Of a stretch of 64,000 nt of DNA, positions 8,170 through 18,223 are shown piece after piece. The DNA lies in NCBI RefSeq assembly GCF_900078195.1, contig NZ_FJVE01000007.1:372001-436000 (forward strand). The letters run 5' to 3'. A program made the translations under genes and the position numbers. Numbering within the stretch: the first letter of the stretch is position 1; every line of letters starts with the position of its first letter. Origin of the DNA: Clostridium sp. Marseille-P299. Its GTDB lineage: Bacteria > Bacillota > Clostridia > Lachnospirales > Lachnospiraceae. The notes beneath the pieces are model-generated. The model was not told where the DNA came from, made no database searches, and saw only the letters and a list, made by a program, of their open reading frames with translations.

Positions 8170-10545
8170 TCAGTTATCATTATCTAAATTTTTAAAATTA
8201 GACTGATCCACATTAGAGTTCTTAAAGTATGGAGTTTCTGTATCTGATTGATTCAAATTAAATTCATTAAAATCTGAGTTCTCAAAGCTTACTCTATCAA
8301 AATTTACATGGGTTAAATTTTCATTATCTTTCGAATAAATAGGTAAATTTACAACTGCTTTAAATAAATCACCGTCCAAAATAATATCAAAATCACCATG
8401 CTGTAGCGTTGCTAAACTTTTTGCAATGGATAAGCCAAGTCCACTTCCTTCAGAATTTCTTGATAGATCACCACGAACAAAACGTTCCATTAGTTCATCA
8501 CCACTAATGCCTAATTTTCCTGCAGAAATATTTTTTACTTGAATCGTAGCATATTCCTCATTGCAAGAAACATCAACATAAACTCGAGTATTACGTAGCG
8601 CGTATTTATTTACATTGGAGAATAAATTTTCAATGATTCGATAAGTGCTTCGGCCATCTCCTAAAATGTAGATGTTCTCTTCAGGGACTTGAAATACTGT
8701 TTCTAAATTGTTTTCTGAAAAACGATCACTAAATTCTCCAATCGCTTGTTTGATTAATTCAATAATATTTAATCGTTCTAGATTTAGTGTTAATGCTCCA
8801 GAAGATGCTTTTGAAGCTTCGACTAAATCCTCAATTAATGTTTTTAAACGCCATGATTTTTCCGTTAAAATAGCTAAATAAGAATTAGCCTTTTCGTTCT
8901 CGAGGTGTTCCTTGTTTAATAAATCAACATAATTGATAATGGACGTTAAAGGTGTTTTAATATCATGTGATACATTTGTTATTAACTCGGTTTTAAGTCG
9001 TTCACTTTTAAGTTTTTCTTCTACAGCATTTGATAAGCCATCGCTAATTCGATTGATACTCTTAGCAATTGTTTTCGAAGGCTCAGAAAGATCTTTTGCT
9101 GGAATTTTCGCATTTAAATCCCCGTTGGCGATTTTTCTAGTCCCTTGAATTACCACATTCATATCTGCAAATGTTTTTATTAAACTAAGACATAGTAAAC
9201 AAAAAATAAGGAATACAAGGAAAACATATATAAGAGGTTTATGGTAGGCAACTAAAAATACAAATCCTTGTAAAATTCCAAAAAACATTAATAAAAAGAG
9301 CAATCGAATTGCTACATGTCGATGAATTAACAGTTTAGAAATTGAACGTAAATAACATCTTATTTTATAAAAACCTTCCACGAATAAATATTTAAGTAAA
9401 CTATGAAGAATGGAATGTTTATATAAAGTATGAGCTTTTAAACGTTTAACAAAGGTATCAAGTCCTATGATAAAAAATGTGTAAGTGATGACGAAAAATA
9501 AAATCATCCAAATAATTTCGTATAAACGCAATCGATAATAAGCATAAAATTTTAATAAAATAAAAATGATAAATATATAGGAAAAGCTAAGAATAATGGT
9601 TGCTATTTCCGAATAGAGTTTATCAAAAGAATTTAGGTAAACTCCAGTGTAACCTTTTTTATATCCTATGCAACATATGATTCCAATTACTGAAAGTAAA
9701 AATAAGATTCCCGTTACGATACTAATTTTTAAATTAATCTCATAACTAGCTCTTAGGGTTTGAAAATTTTCATATAAATTAGAAAATTCATCATTTTTAT
9801 CATTTTCTGCATTACGGACAAAGGTATAGATGACATAATCATTTGGTTCATTTGATGTGTTTGCAACAATTGAATTAGATGTCTCTTCATCCTTTGAAGT
9901 AATCGTATATTTATTAGTTATAAAATCAACAATCCAATCAATACTTGAATCATTGATACTACTGTCGAATTTATTCTCAACGTTGGTAATATAACGGCTA
10001 TTTTTTGTATTGATCACTAAGTATGCTGGAAACGTACTAATGGATTCTAGATATTTTTCAAATGATGTATCAGTTAACTCAATTGTTTCATCCTCTGCTT
10101 TTAGTAAATCAGCGAAATGAGGACTATAGTAGTATTCACCAGTAGTAGTATTTTTCACATAATAGTAAAAACTTTTACAATAATAATTTAATAGACGATT
10201 ATAATATTCAAAGCTTTCCTGAGAAGCAGTATAAACACTATCAGAGGGACGTAAATTACCTTTTGCTTCACCATTCAATATGGAAAGAAGATCAGAAGTA
10301 TAATAGATACTGTTAGGATCTGCAACAAATCCGTTTTCTTTATAGGTAATGTAAACAGCGGTACGCTCTGCATATTTTAGATATAACTGTTCAAATTGTC
10401 TGGTATCAGTATAAGAGGTCGCCTCCATAGAATAATGGTTTAAATAAGTTAACACCTTTATTCCACATAAGCTTGTAATTCCACTACTAATAAATGCTAT
10501 GAGAATCAAAAAAACTTTAATGAATAAGGATTGTTTTAGTTTCAT
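8170..10545 (-). CDS. Sensor histidine kinase, membrane bound
   Basis: A transmembrane segment near the N-terminus is followed by an extracytoplasmic domain of about 250 residues. Several membrane segments come next (about residues 275-295, 310-365 and 410-455), then a HAMP-like linker. The HisKA box is NVSHDIKTPL, with the phosphorylated His near residue 528. The ATPase domain has an N box (ENLFSNVNKYA) and GSGLGLSIAKSLA. The response regulator lies directly upstream with a 45-base gap, forming a two-component pair. I prefer the ATG at 10545, since GAAGGG lies 12 bases before it. The ATG at 10566 has AAGGA directly abutting. The C-terminus carries an unusual 45-residue Asn/Ser/Phe/Asp-rich tail. 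The signal sensed is unknown. Confidence 0.92.
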   Translation of the reverse strand: MKLKQSLFIKVFLILIAFISSGITSLCGIKVLTYLNHYSMEATSYTDTRQFEQLYLKYAERTAVYITYKENGFVADPNSIYYTSDLLSILNGEAKGNLRPSDSVYTASQESFEYYNRLLNYYCKSFYYYVKNTTTGEYYYSPHFADLLKAEDETIELTDTSFEKYLESISTFPAYLVINTKNSRYITNVENKFDSSINDSSIDWIVDFITNKYTITSKDEETSNSIVANTSNEPNDYVIYTFVRNAENDKNDEFSNLYENFQTLRASYEINLKISIVTGILFLLSVIGIICCIGYKKGYTGVYLNSFDKLYSEIATIILSFSYIFIIFILLKFYAYYRLRLYEIIWMILFFVITYTFFIIGLDTFVKRLKAHTLYKHSILHSLLKYLFVEGFYKIRCYLRSISKLLIHRHVAIRLLFLLMFFGILQGFVFLVAYHKPLIYVFLVFLIFCLLCLSLIKTFADMNVVIQGTRKIANGDLNAKIPAKDLSEPSKTIAKSINRISDGLSNAVEEKLKSERLKTELITNVSHDIKTPLTSIINYVDLLNKEHLENEKANSYLAILTEKSWRLKTLIEDLVEASKASSGALTLNLERLNIIELIKQAIGEFSDRFSENNLETVFQVPEENIYILGDGRSTYRIIENLFSNVNKYALRNTRVYVDVSCNEEYATIQVKNISAGKLGISGDELMERFVRGDLSRNSEGSGLGLSIAKSLATLQHGDFDIILDGDLFKAVVNLPIYSKDNENLTHVNFDRVSFENSDFNEFNLNQSDTETPYFKNSNVDQSNFKNLDNDN

Positions 10546-10590
10546 AATTGGTAAGTACCCTTCCATTCCTTAAAATAACGAGAGACTGGA

Positions 10591-11286
10591 TTAGTCATAT
10601 TTTTCAACTTTATATCCAATTCCCCAAGCAACTTTTAAATATTTCGGATCTTTTGAATTAATCTCAATTTTCTCACGAATATGTCTGATGTGAACAGCAA
10701 CGATATTATCTACTCCAAAAGATGGCTCGTTCCATATTTGCTCGTAAATTTCTGAAATGGAAAAAACCTTTCCTTTATTTTTAACAAGTAATTTTAATAG
10801 GTTATATTCAATGGGCGTTAATTTGATTAATTCCCCATCAACGGTAACTTCTTTAGCTTCGTCATCAATTACTAAACCACCAGATGAGTAAATGTTCGTT
10901 TTTTCATTAATACTTCCTAATTCTGTATATCTGCGTAATGCAGATTTAACTCGAGCAATTAACTCTAATGGGTTAAATGGTTTTGTAATATAATCATCCG
11001 CACCTATATTTAAACCTAAGACTTTATCGCTATCTTCGGATTTTGCAGTTAAAAAGATGATTGGTAAAATGCTATTACTTTCTCTTAATTTTCTAGTAGC
11101 CCGCATCCCATCCATCATTGGCATCATAACATCGAGTAAAATGAGGTGAACCTCGTTATTTTCAACCATTTGTAAAGCTTCATAACCATTGTAAGCTTTC
11201 AGTACATTGTAGCCTTCTGTATTTAAATATATTTGAATTGCATCAACTATTTCTTTATCATCGTCACATACGAGTATTGTATACAT
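10591..11286 (-). CDS. OmpR/PhoB-family response regulator
   Basis: The 231-residue product has a receiver domain at residues 1-120 with acidic pocket DDD (8-10), phosphoacceptor Asp in LILLDVMMP (near 53), Thr in FLTAKS and Lys in ITKPFNP. The C-terminal winged helix (about 135-231) includes LTPIEYNLLKLL and VHIRHIREKIE...GIGYKV, typical of OmpR/PhoB-type DNA binding. It is the first gene of the leftward operon, with the kinase second. An AGGAGG-like site (AGGAGGATTAAC on the coding strand) precedes the ATG. Targets are unknown; no transporter genes lie beside it. Confidence 0.95.
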   Translation of the reverse strand: MYTILVCDDDKEIVDAIQIYLNTEGYNVLKAYNGYEALQMVENNEVHLILLDVMMPMMDGMRATRKLRESNSILPIIFLTAKSEDSDKVLGLNIGADDYITKPFNPLELIARVKSALRRYTELGSINEKTNIYSSGGLVIDDEAKEVTVDGELIKLTPIEYNLLKLLVKNKGKVFSISEIYEQIWNEPSFGVDNIVAVHIRHIREKIEINSKDPKYLKVAWGIGYKVEKYD

Positions 11287-11495
11287 GTTAATCCTCCTAA
11301 TTACCTATTTCATTATACACAAAAATCCCATCATAAAAAGAGTTTATCTATATCATAACATAAGAATGTTAAAAAACGACAGTAAAAATAATTAAGAAAT
11401 TATGAAGAATATAATTATTTTGCATAAAAATTAAAGAATTGCATATAATAAATTTGGAAAAAAATAAAAATATTATATATTATTACACTAACGTA

Positions 11496-11525
11496 TTGAC
11501 TTTTAAAAATATATTATTTTATAAT
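11496..11525 (+). promoter_or_regulatory. Promoter of gdhA
   Basis: TTGACT and TATAAT are separated by 18 bases and lie about 100 bases upstream of the gdhA start. The strong hairpin at 11533 starts just inside the expected transcript. Confidence 0.75.
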
Positions 11526-11532
11526 AAGATAG

Positions 11533-11590
11533 AGCAAAGACAAAGGGGTAATTGCGTTTATTCGCTATACCTTTTTTTCTTTGCTTTTTT
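11533..11590 (+). terminator. Leader terminator (possible attenuator) upstream of gdhA
   Basis: AGCAAAG (11533-11539) pairs with CTTTGCT (11579-11585). The stem continues inward for eleven further positions with one mismatch and G-T pairs (AAAGGGGTA region with TACCTTTTT), plus an apical GCG/CGC. It is followed at once by TTTTTT. It lies between the predicted promoter and the ribosome site, so it would end transcripts before gdhA unless read-through is controlled. Confidence 0.7.
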
Positions 11591-11597
11591 TCATTGA

Positions 11598-12959
<1,362 letters not shown>

Positions 12960-13044
12960 TTACTAGATTACAAGCGCTTGATTAGGATTATTAAGAAATA
13001 ATAAATGTCATACATCATTAAGTAGATTAAATAGAAATATAAGA

Positions 13045-13084
13045 AAACGGCCGTCCATAAAAACTCAGGACAGCCGTTTATTTT
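13045..13084. terminator. Terminator between gdhA and the convergent YdcF-like gene
   Basis: AAACGGC and GTCC pair with GGAC and GCCGTTT around one mismatch, followed by TTATTTT. The A-rich left flank gives a T run for the opposite strand as well. Confidence 0.85.
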
Positions 13085-13164
13085 ACTTTTTAATCGCATA
13101 TTTTTCTTTTTGTTAAGCATTTAGGGATTTCTTCTTCTTGCTGAGCAATAGGGGGTTCTTCTTA

Positions 13165-13929
13165 TTAAAATGAAAGATTACCAACAAATAAATCTTTGGT
13201 AAAGGCAAAAAACTCACGTATATAATACTGAGGGGTAGTAACCATAAATTCGCTGGTTCCTAAACTACTAATATTTTGTAGTCCTAATTTTTTTGCCAAT
13301 TTCATAGCTCGAAAACAATGGAAGTTACTTGTTATAATTACTATATTTTGTGAAGGACTTTCAATGAACTCCATGCTAAATTTTAAATTTTCAACAGTAT
13401 TGGTTGAATTTTCTTCTAATAAAATTCGTTCTTCATCGATACCAAGTTTTAGGAGTCCTTGTTTTATTGCATAAGCTTCTGTAACATCTTCCCCTGGACC
13501 TTGTCCGCCAGAACATATCACAATTGTATCAGGATTTTCATTTAAATAATAAGCAGCAGTTCTGATTCTCATTTCCAGTGTTTTAGAGGGTGTTGTGCCC
13601 CTTACTTGCGCACCTAAAACTATTGCATAATCTGCATTTTGATTCGGAATTTTGTTTCCAAAGTAGATTAAAAAACCTTCTGCAATAAGAAATAACGCAA
13701 GTCCTGTCCAAAAACATATCATTATGAGTTTGCTAATTCGTAGCTGAATAAGTGAGTTATTTTTAAGTGCAAAGGTCATAAATAAAGACAAAGAAGTAGA
13801 AGTCATCCATGCTACTAGCCAAAAACTTGAAAAAGAAGTCTTTCGCCCAGAAACATATAATACTATTATGTAATATACGATAGATAGTATGGAAATACCT
13901 CGGAGAGTATACATTGTAAATTTAATCAT
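13165..13929 (-). CDS. YdcF/SanA-like DUF218 membrane protein
   Basis: The 254-residue product has two to three N-terminal membrane segments within the first 75 residues, then a DUF218 domain: NADYAIVLGAQVRGTTPSKTLEMR, VICSGGQGPGEDVTEA, IDEERILLEENSTNTVENL and VIITSNFHCFRAM. These motifs are the conserved core of the YdcF/SanA/ElyC family. The family's precise reaction is not established, but members influence the cell envelope. I chose the ATG at 13929 because GGAGG is five bases upstream. An ORF extension to 14001 has no ribosome site. Confidence 0.87.
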   Translation of the reverse strand: MIKFTMYTLRGISILSIVYYIIVLYVSGRKTSFSSFWLVAWMTSTSLSLFMTFALKNNSLIQLRISKLIMICFWTGLALFLIAEGFLIYFGNKIPNQNADYAIVLGAQVRGTTPSKTLEMRIRTAAYYLNENPDTIVICSGGQGPGEDVTEAYAIKQGLLKLGIDEERILLEENSTNTVENLKFSMEFIESPSQNIVIITSNFHCFRAMKLAKKLGLQNISSLGTSEFMVTTPQYYIREFFAFTKDLFVGNLSF

Positions 13930-14118
13930 AGAAACCTCCATATATTTGATAGAATAAATCTTTTTCATATTTAAATAAATATCTAGATTGTAATTGATCA
14001 ATTTGTAGATATAAGTTTAACGGAATATGCGACAAATCATATCATAGTCATCTTAGGGAAAGCAAGTATGTAGCAATAAACTTAAGAAAGGATTAATTTT
14101 TTAGATTAGATAAAAAGA

Positions 14119-14176
14119 AAAGCAGAGACAAAACAGTAATAAATACATTTATTAGTCACTGTTTTGAAACTGCTTT
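14119..14176 (-). terminator. Terminator probably once serving the RRDFDD-repeat gene
   Basis: AAAGCAG pairs with CTGCTTT and CAAAACAGT with ACTGTTTTG. On the minus strand the stem is followed by TTTCTTTTTAT. No minus-strand gene ends nearby except the repeat-protein gene ending at 15644, now separated from it by the insertion element. Confidence 0.7.
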
Positions 14177-14248
14177 AAATAATATTTTAAATTTATAAAA
14201 GTCTGAAGTAATCATTTTATATTTATTAAATATAGTTACCTAATGATT

Positions 14249-15578
14249 GATAGTGTAAAATATTTTGTGTAAATAAAAAAAATAGAGAAGTTCCATCTGA
14301 CATGGTAGAATGTTTAACGACGAAGAAAAACACCAAACCAAGAAAGAAGGACTTCCCTATGACTTATGATAACAAAAATCACAAAGAAAATCTAGACTTA
14401 AACTCTTTTTTTCAAGAGTATATTCTTAGTCTGTTAAAACAAACCATGGAAACCTTAATGAAAGAGGAACTCACTAACGTTTTAAATTATGAAAAATACA
14501 GCCCGGAAGGTCATGGTACGGGTAACTCACGCAATGGTTACTACAGTCGTAACTATGAGACCAAATACGGTACAATTGAAGGAATCAAGATACCTCGTGA
14601 TCGTAACAATGAGTTTGAGCAACAACTCATTCCTCCTTATGCAAGACGTGACGATTGGCTAGAAACAATGATTATTCGAATGTATGCCAGCGGTGCATCT
14701 ACACGTGAAATTGCAGGTATTATAGAAAAGCTTTATGGTAATTCATATAGTGCTGCAACTGTAAGCAATATCACCGATGTTGCATTGGAAGAAATCGAAC
14801 AATGGCATAATCGAACTCTCAAAAAACGCTACTCCGTTATATACATCGATGCACTTCATATCAAGCTAAGAAGAGATACTGTATCAAGTGATGCTGTATA
14901 CTTCATCCTAGGCGTTGATGAAGATGGTTATCGTGAAGTATTAGACTTCTTCATCGGAGTAAATGAGAGTGCTTATGTCTGGGAAGATAACCTACGTCTA
15001 CTTAAAAATCGCGGTGTAAATGAGGTTCTTCTCTTCGTAATGGACGGTCTCAATGGTTTAGATGATGCTGTTCACCGTGTGTATCCGAAAGCTGATATTC
15101 AACGTTGTATTGTTCATAAAGTGCGAAACTCCATCCGCAGTGTACGAAAGAAAGACATCAATGAATTTACAGCTGATCTGAAAGTAGTCTATGAATCACC
15201 AAACTATGATCAGTGTAAAGTTGCACTTGATGATTTTTCAACGAAATGGAGTAAATCTTATAAACGTTTAGTGGAATCCTGGTTAAATGATGAGGATTTA
15301 TTTACGTACTACAAATATCCTGTTTCAATCCGTAAATCCATTTATACAACGAATTGGATTGAGCGATTCAATAAGGAAGTACGTCGCCTGATCAAGACCA
15401 AAGACTCTTTACCAACAGAAGATGCCTGCAGTAAGTTAGTTTACTACAAGGTCATTTCCTATAATGAATCATGGTCATCCAAGAAACTCAGAGGTTTTTC
15501 TAGCAGTTATGATTCCCTTCAGGATATGTTTACTGAGAGGTACTCATAATCTATTTACACAAAATTCTTGACACTACC
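14249..15578 (+). mobile_element. Complete IS256-family insertion sequence
   Basis: The element is 1,330 bp. The 26-bp terminal inverted repeats (14249-14274 and 15553-15578) match at 22 of 26 positions; ends read G(A/G)TAGTGT. They are flanked by an exact 8-bp target duplication TAATGATT (14241-14248 and 15579-15586), as expected for IS256-type transposition. The transposase frame is intact. The target is an AT-rich duplicated sequence. About 30 bases left of the element (from 14219) resemble bases 15594-15623, so insertion hit one copy of an older direct repeat. Both ends and the duplication being intact suggests a fairly recent insertion. Confidence 0.93.
14359..15549 (+). CDS. IS256-family (mutator-type) transposase
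   Basis: The 396-residue product has a DDE catalytic triad at D164 (YIDALH), D229 (VMDGLNG) and E335 (NWIERFNKEVRR). The family's GNSRNGYY and GYREVLDFFIG motifs are present, along with CIVHKVRNS. It is full length with no frameshift, so it is likely active. The ATG at 14359 is favoured by AAGAAGGA seven bases upstream. The earlier ATG at 14302 lacks a site. It is bounded by terminal inverted repeats and a target duplication. Confidence 0.95.
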   Translation: MTYDNKNHKENLDLNSFFQEYILSLLKQTMETLMKEELTNVLNYEKYSPEGHGTGNSRNGYYSRNYETKYGTIEGIKIPRDRNNEFEQQLIPPYARRDDWLETMIIRMYASGASTREIAGIIEKLYGNSYSAATVSNITDVALEEIEQWHNRTLKKRYSVIYIDALHIKLRRDTVSSDAVYFILGVDEDGYREVLDFFIGVNESAYVWEDNLRLLKNRGVNEVLLFVMDGLNGLDDAVHRVYPKADIQRCIVHKVRNSIRSVRKKDINEFTADLKVVYESPNYDQCKVALDDFSTKWSKSYKRLVESWLNDEDLFTYYKYPVSIRKSIYTTNWIERFNKEVRRLIKTKDSLPTEDACSKLVYYKVISYNESWSSKKLRGFSSSYDSLQDMFTERYS

Positions 15579-15643
15579 TAATGATTATTTAATATATTTA
15601 TTAAATATAGTTAGCTAATAATTATTTAAATATTTATTTAATA

Positions 15644-16009
15644 TCATCGACCGTCAAAATCTCTACGGAATCTACGATCATCGAAGTCCCTACGAAATTC
15701 GAAATCATCAAAATCTCTACGGAACCTATGATCGTCAAAGTCTCTACGATTATCAAAATCTCTACGGCGATCACGGTCATCAAAATCTCTACGGCGATCA
15801 CGGTCATCAAAATCTCTACGGAATCCACGGTCGTCAAAATCCCTACGGAAACCACGATCATCAAAGTCTCTTCGTTCAAAAGGTGGGTCACAATTAATAC
15901 AGTCACGTTTTGGACCCCATGGAATATGAGGCGGTGGTGGTGGAATTAACCATGGGCATCTTCCAGGAGGACAAAGAATGAAATTTTCTTGTTCTCTGCG
16001 ATTATTCAT
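15644..16009 (-). CDS. RRDFDD-repeat small protein
   Basis: I do not recognise the family. The 121-residue product has two parts. The first 45 residues hold four Cys in two pairs (CPPGRCPW and CINC) and a Pro-rich run (PPPPPHIPWGP). The remainder is about nine repeats of a 7-11 residue unit, R-R-D-F-D-D-R with variable spacers, an almost pure Arg/Asp/Phe polyampholyte. AAAGGA lies eight bases before the ATG, so it is likely expressed. The repeats are also DNA-level repeats, so copy number probably varies. Possible roles include a coat or surface matrix protein or a phase-separating protein, but this is speculation. The IS256 copy lies 65 bases past its stop, between the gene and its likely terminator. 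Confidence 0.75.
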   Translation of the reverse strand: MNNRREQENFILCPPGRCPWLIPPPPPHIPWGPKRDCINCDPPFERRDFDDRGFRRDFDDRGFRRDFDDRDRRRDFDDRDRRRDFDNRRDFDDHRFRRDFDDFEFRRDFDDRRFRRDFDGR

Positions 16010-16249
16010 AATTAAGATCCTTTCTATTTTCTTAATACATAATATGATTTAATAAAAGAAAAATTTACACATTGAATACAAAAAATTATAAAAATATACA
16101 TACACAGTATAATAAATTAAAAATTTTGTAATAGAGCTTTTAATAAAGTTGTAAAAGCAAAGTAATTCATTTTATTCACTAAGACAAAAAGGAAAGCAAT
16201 ATGGTACTATGGTATTGTTGTAAAAAGTAGTAATATGGGAGGTATTGTG

Positions 16250-17209
16250 TTGAAAAAAGAATATGCTGCATATTTATTTGTGACATTTACAGGGGAGAGC
16301 GAAGATGGAGAACAAGTATATTTTTCAGTAAGCCGTGATGGCTTACATTGGAGAGATTTAAATTGTGGGAAGCCTGTCTTGACATCCTCCATAGGAGAGA
16401 AGGGGGCAAGGGACCCTTTTATCATACGTAGTTGTATCGATAATAAATTTTATATTATTGCGACAGATTTAAGGATTGCAAATGGAAAAGGGTGGGGAAC
16501 GGCAGTTAATAATGGAAGTAAATCTCTCATTGTTTGGGAATCGGATGATTTAATACATTGGTCAAAAGAAGTAAAAGTTGATGTAGGAGTAGAAGGTGCT
16601 GGATGTGTCTGGGCTCCAGAGGCTATCTATGATCATACAAAAGATGCTTATTTTGTATTTTGGGCGTCTATGGTAAAAGGAGATGGAGAAAGTACTCCAA
16701 GGCATAAAATTTATAGTTCCTATACAAGAGATTTTAAGAATTTTTCAAAGGCAGAAAAATATATTGTAAGGGATAATGATGTGATAGATACCACAATTAT
16801 TGAAGATAATGGTATATTCTATCGATTTTCAAAGGATGAAACTGAAAAGAATATTCGAGTTGACAAAGGAAGTACATTAAATAGCGCATCATTCACAAAA
16901 ATGAGTGCACCAAAAGTTGAAGAGTTAATGGGAGTAGAAGGTCCAGCTATATTTAAGTTTAATGACCGTGAAGAATGGTGTCTTATGTTAGATCAGTATG
17001 CAGCGAAAAAGGGATACTTACCATTGGTAACATCAAATTTATCAGAAGGAAATTATCGTATATTAGAGCCAAGTGAATATGATATGGGTCAAAATAAAAA
17101 AAGACATGGCTCAATACTTAATATTACAGAAGAGGAATATAATAATTTAAACAAACATTTTACTCTTTCCTTTTCTTTACCACTGTGCTACAATAAAAGA
17201 TGTCTGTAA
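16250..17209 (+). CDS. GH43-like five-bladed beta-propeller glycosidase, no signal peptide
   Basis: The 319-residue product shows the GH43/arabinosidase fold pattern. It has YFSVSRDGLHW, GARDPFIIR (candidate Asp), CVWAPEAIYD and GVEGPAIFKF (candidate Glu acid). No secretion signal is visible, so it would act in the cytoplasm on imported oligosaccharides, probably arabino- or xylo-configured. GGGAGG lies seven bases before a TTG at 16250 and four before a GTG at 16247. The ATG at 16235 overlaps the ribosome site and is unlikely. An ArsR-type regulator follows after 21 bases and is likely co-transcribed. Exact substrate unknown. Confidence 0.83.
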   Translation: MKKEYAAYLFVTFTGESEDGEQVYFSVSRDGLHWRDLNCGKPVLTSSIGEKGARDPFIIRSCIDNKFYIIATDLRIANGKGWGTAVNNGSKSLIVWESDDLIHWSKEVKVDVGVEGAGCVWAPEAIYDHTKDAYFVFWASMVKGDGESTPRHKIYSSYTRDFKNFSKAEKYIVRDNDVIDTTIIEDNGIFYRFSKDETEKNIRVDKGSTLNSASFTKMSAPKVEELMGVEGPAIFKFNDREEWCLMLDQYAAKKGYLPLVTSNLSEGNYRILEPSEYDMGQNKKRHGSILNITEEEYNNLNKHFTLSFSLPLCYNKRCL

Positions 17210-17230
17210 AAACTGTAGATGGAGGGTGTT

Positions 17231-18151
17231 ATGCAACAATCAATTAAATTAAGTTTAGATGATTGTGAACAATTATCTTTAATCGGCAGAGCTCTATCTG
17301 CAAATACACGCATAGAGATTTTACGATTGTTATGTAATAAAGATATGAATATAAATGAAATAGCAGAATGCTTATCCATACCGCAATCATCAGCAGCAGC
17401 TCATGTCAAAGTTTTAGAAGAAACGAATCTTATAAAAACAACGCTTCAACCAGGGGTTCGAGGATCTATGAAACTATGTTCAAAATTAGTTGATGCAATT
17501 GATATCTCTCTTGACTCACAGCAAATAAATAAAGAACGCACGGAAATTATCCATATGCCGATTGGAAATTATGTGGATTATAAAGTAGAACCAACTTGTG
17601 GTATTGTATCAGAAAAAGGACCGATTGGGCAAGAGGATGAGCCTAGGTGCTTTTATCATCCAGAACGTTATAAGGCAAAATTATTATGGTTTGGAAAAGG
17701 ATATGTAGAATATCGATTTCCAAATAATATTTTAAAGGATAACAAAGAGAAACGAATTGATCTATCCATGGAACTTTGTGCAGAAGATCATGAGTATAAT
17801 TTGAATTATCCTTCCGACATTACAGTTTGGATTAATGGGATTGATGCTGGAACTTATTACTGTCCAAGTGACTTTGGCGGTAGAAGAGGAATACTTAATC
17901 CAGATTGGTGGCCAGATAAAAATACACAATATGGGGTATTAAAAACCTGGAGTCTTAGAGAAGAAGGTACCTTTATTGATGAAGAGCTAGTTCATAGCAC
18001 ACCGATATCTTCTTATCATTTAGGAGAAACTGAATATATTTCTGTTCGCATTGGTATTAAAGATAATGCAAAGAATGTCGGTGGTATTAACTTATTTGGT
18101 GATTGTTTTGGAGATTTCCCACAACATATTAAAATGGTCATTCATTATTAA
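17231..18151 (+). CDS. ArsR-type HTH regulator with large C-terminal beta-rich domain
   Basis: Residues 1-85 form a winged helix of the ArsR type (IGRALSANTRIEILRLL, MNINEIAECLSIPQSSAAAHVKVLEE). Residues about 110-306 form a second domain rich in aromatic residues and beta strands (WFGKGYVEYRFPNN, DITVWINGIDAGTYYCPSDFGGRRG, LNPDWWPDKNTQYG). It resembles a carbohydrate-binding sandwich and is not found in normal 100-residue ArsR proteins. I infer a one-component sugar sensor for the adjacent GH43-like gene. GGAGG lies five bases before the ATG at 17231. The GH43-like gene is 21 bases upstream. Metal-binding Cys motifs typical of true ArsR are absent. Confidence 0.83.
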   Translation: MQQSIKLSLDDCEQLSLIGRALSANTRIEILRLLCNKDMNINEIAECLSIPQSSAAAHVKVLEETNLIKTTLQPGVRGSMKLCSKLVDAIDISLDSQQINKERTEIIHMPIGNYVDYKVEPTCGIVSEKGPIGQEDEPRCFYHPERYKAKLLWFGKGYVEYRFPNNILKDNKEKRIDLSMELCAEDHEYNLNYPSDITVWINGIDAGTYYCPSDFGGRRGILNPDWWPDKNTQYGVLKTWSLREEGTFIDEELVHSTPISSYHLGETEYISVRIGIKDNAKNVGGINLFGDCFGDFPQHIKMVIHY

Positions 18152-18223
18152 TTTAGTTTAATAGTAGATTACAATAGAGTAAAACAATTTTGATTTATAT
18201 AAGATAGGAAAAGGAGTAGTACA

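Noticed and set aside
15728..15949. Plus-strand frame opposite the RRDFDD gene
   Set aside because: A repeat shadow without a ribosome site; the minus-strand frame has AAAGGA and a sensible start.
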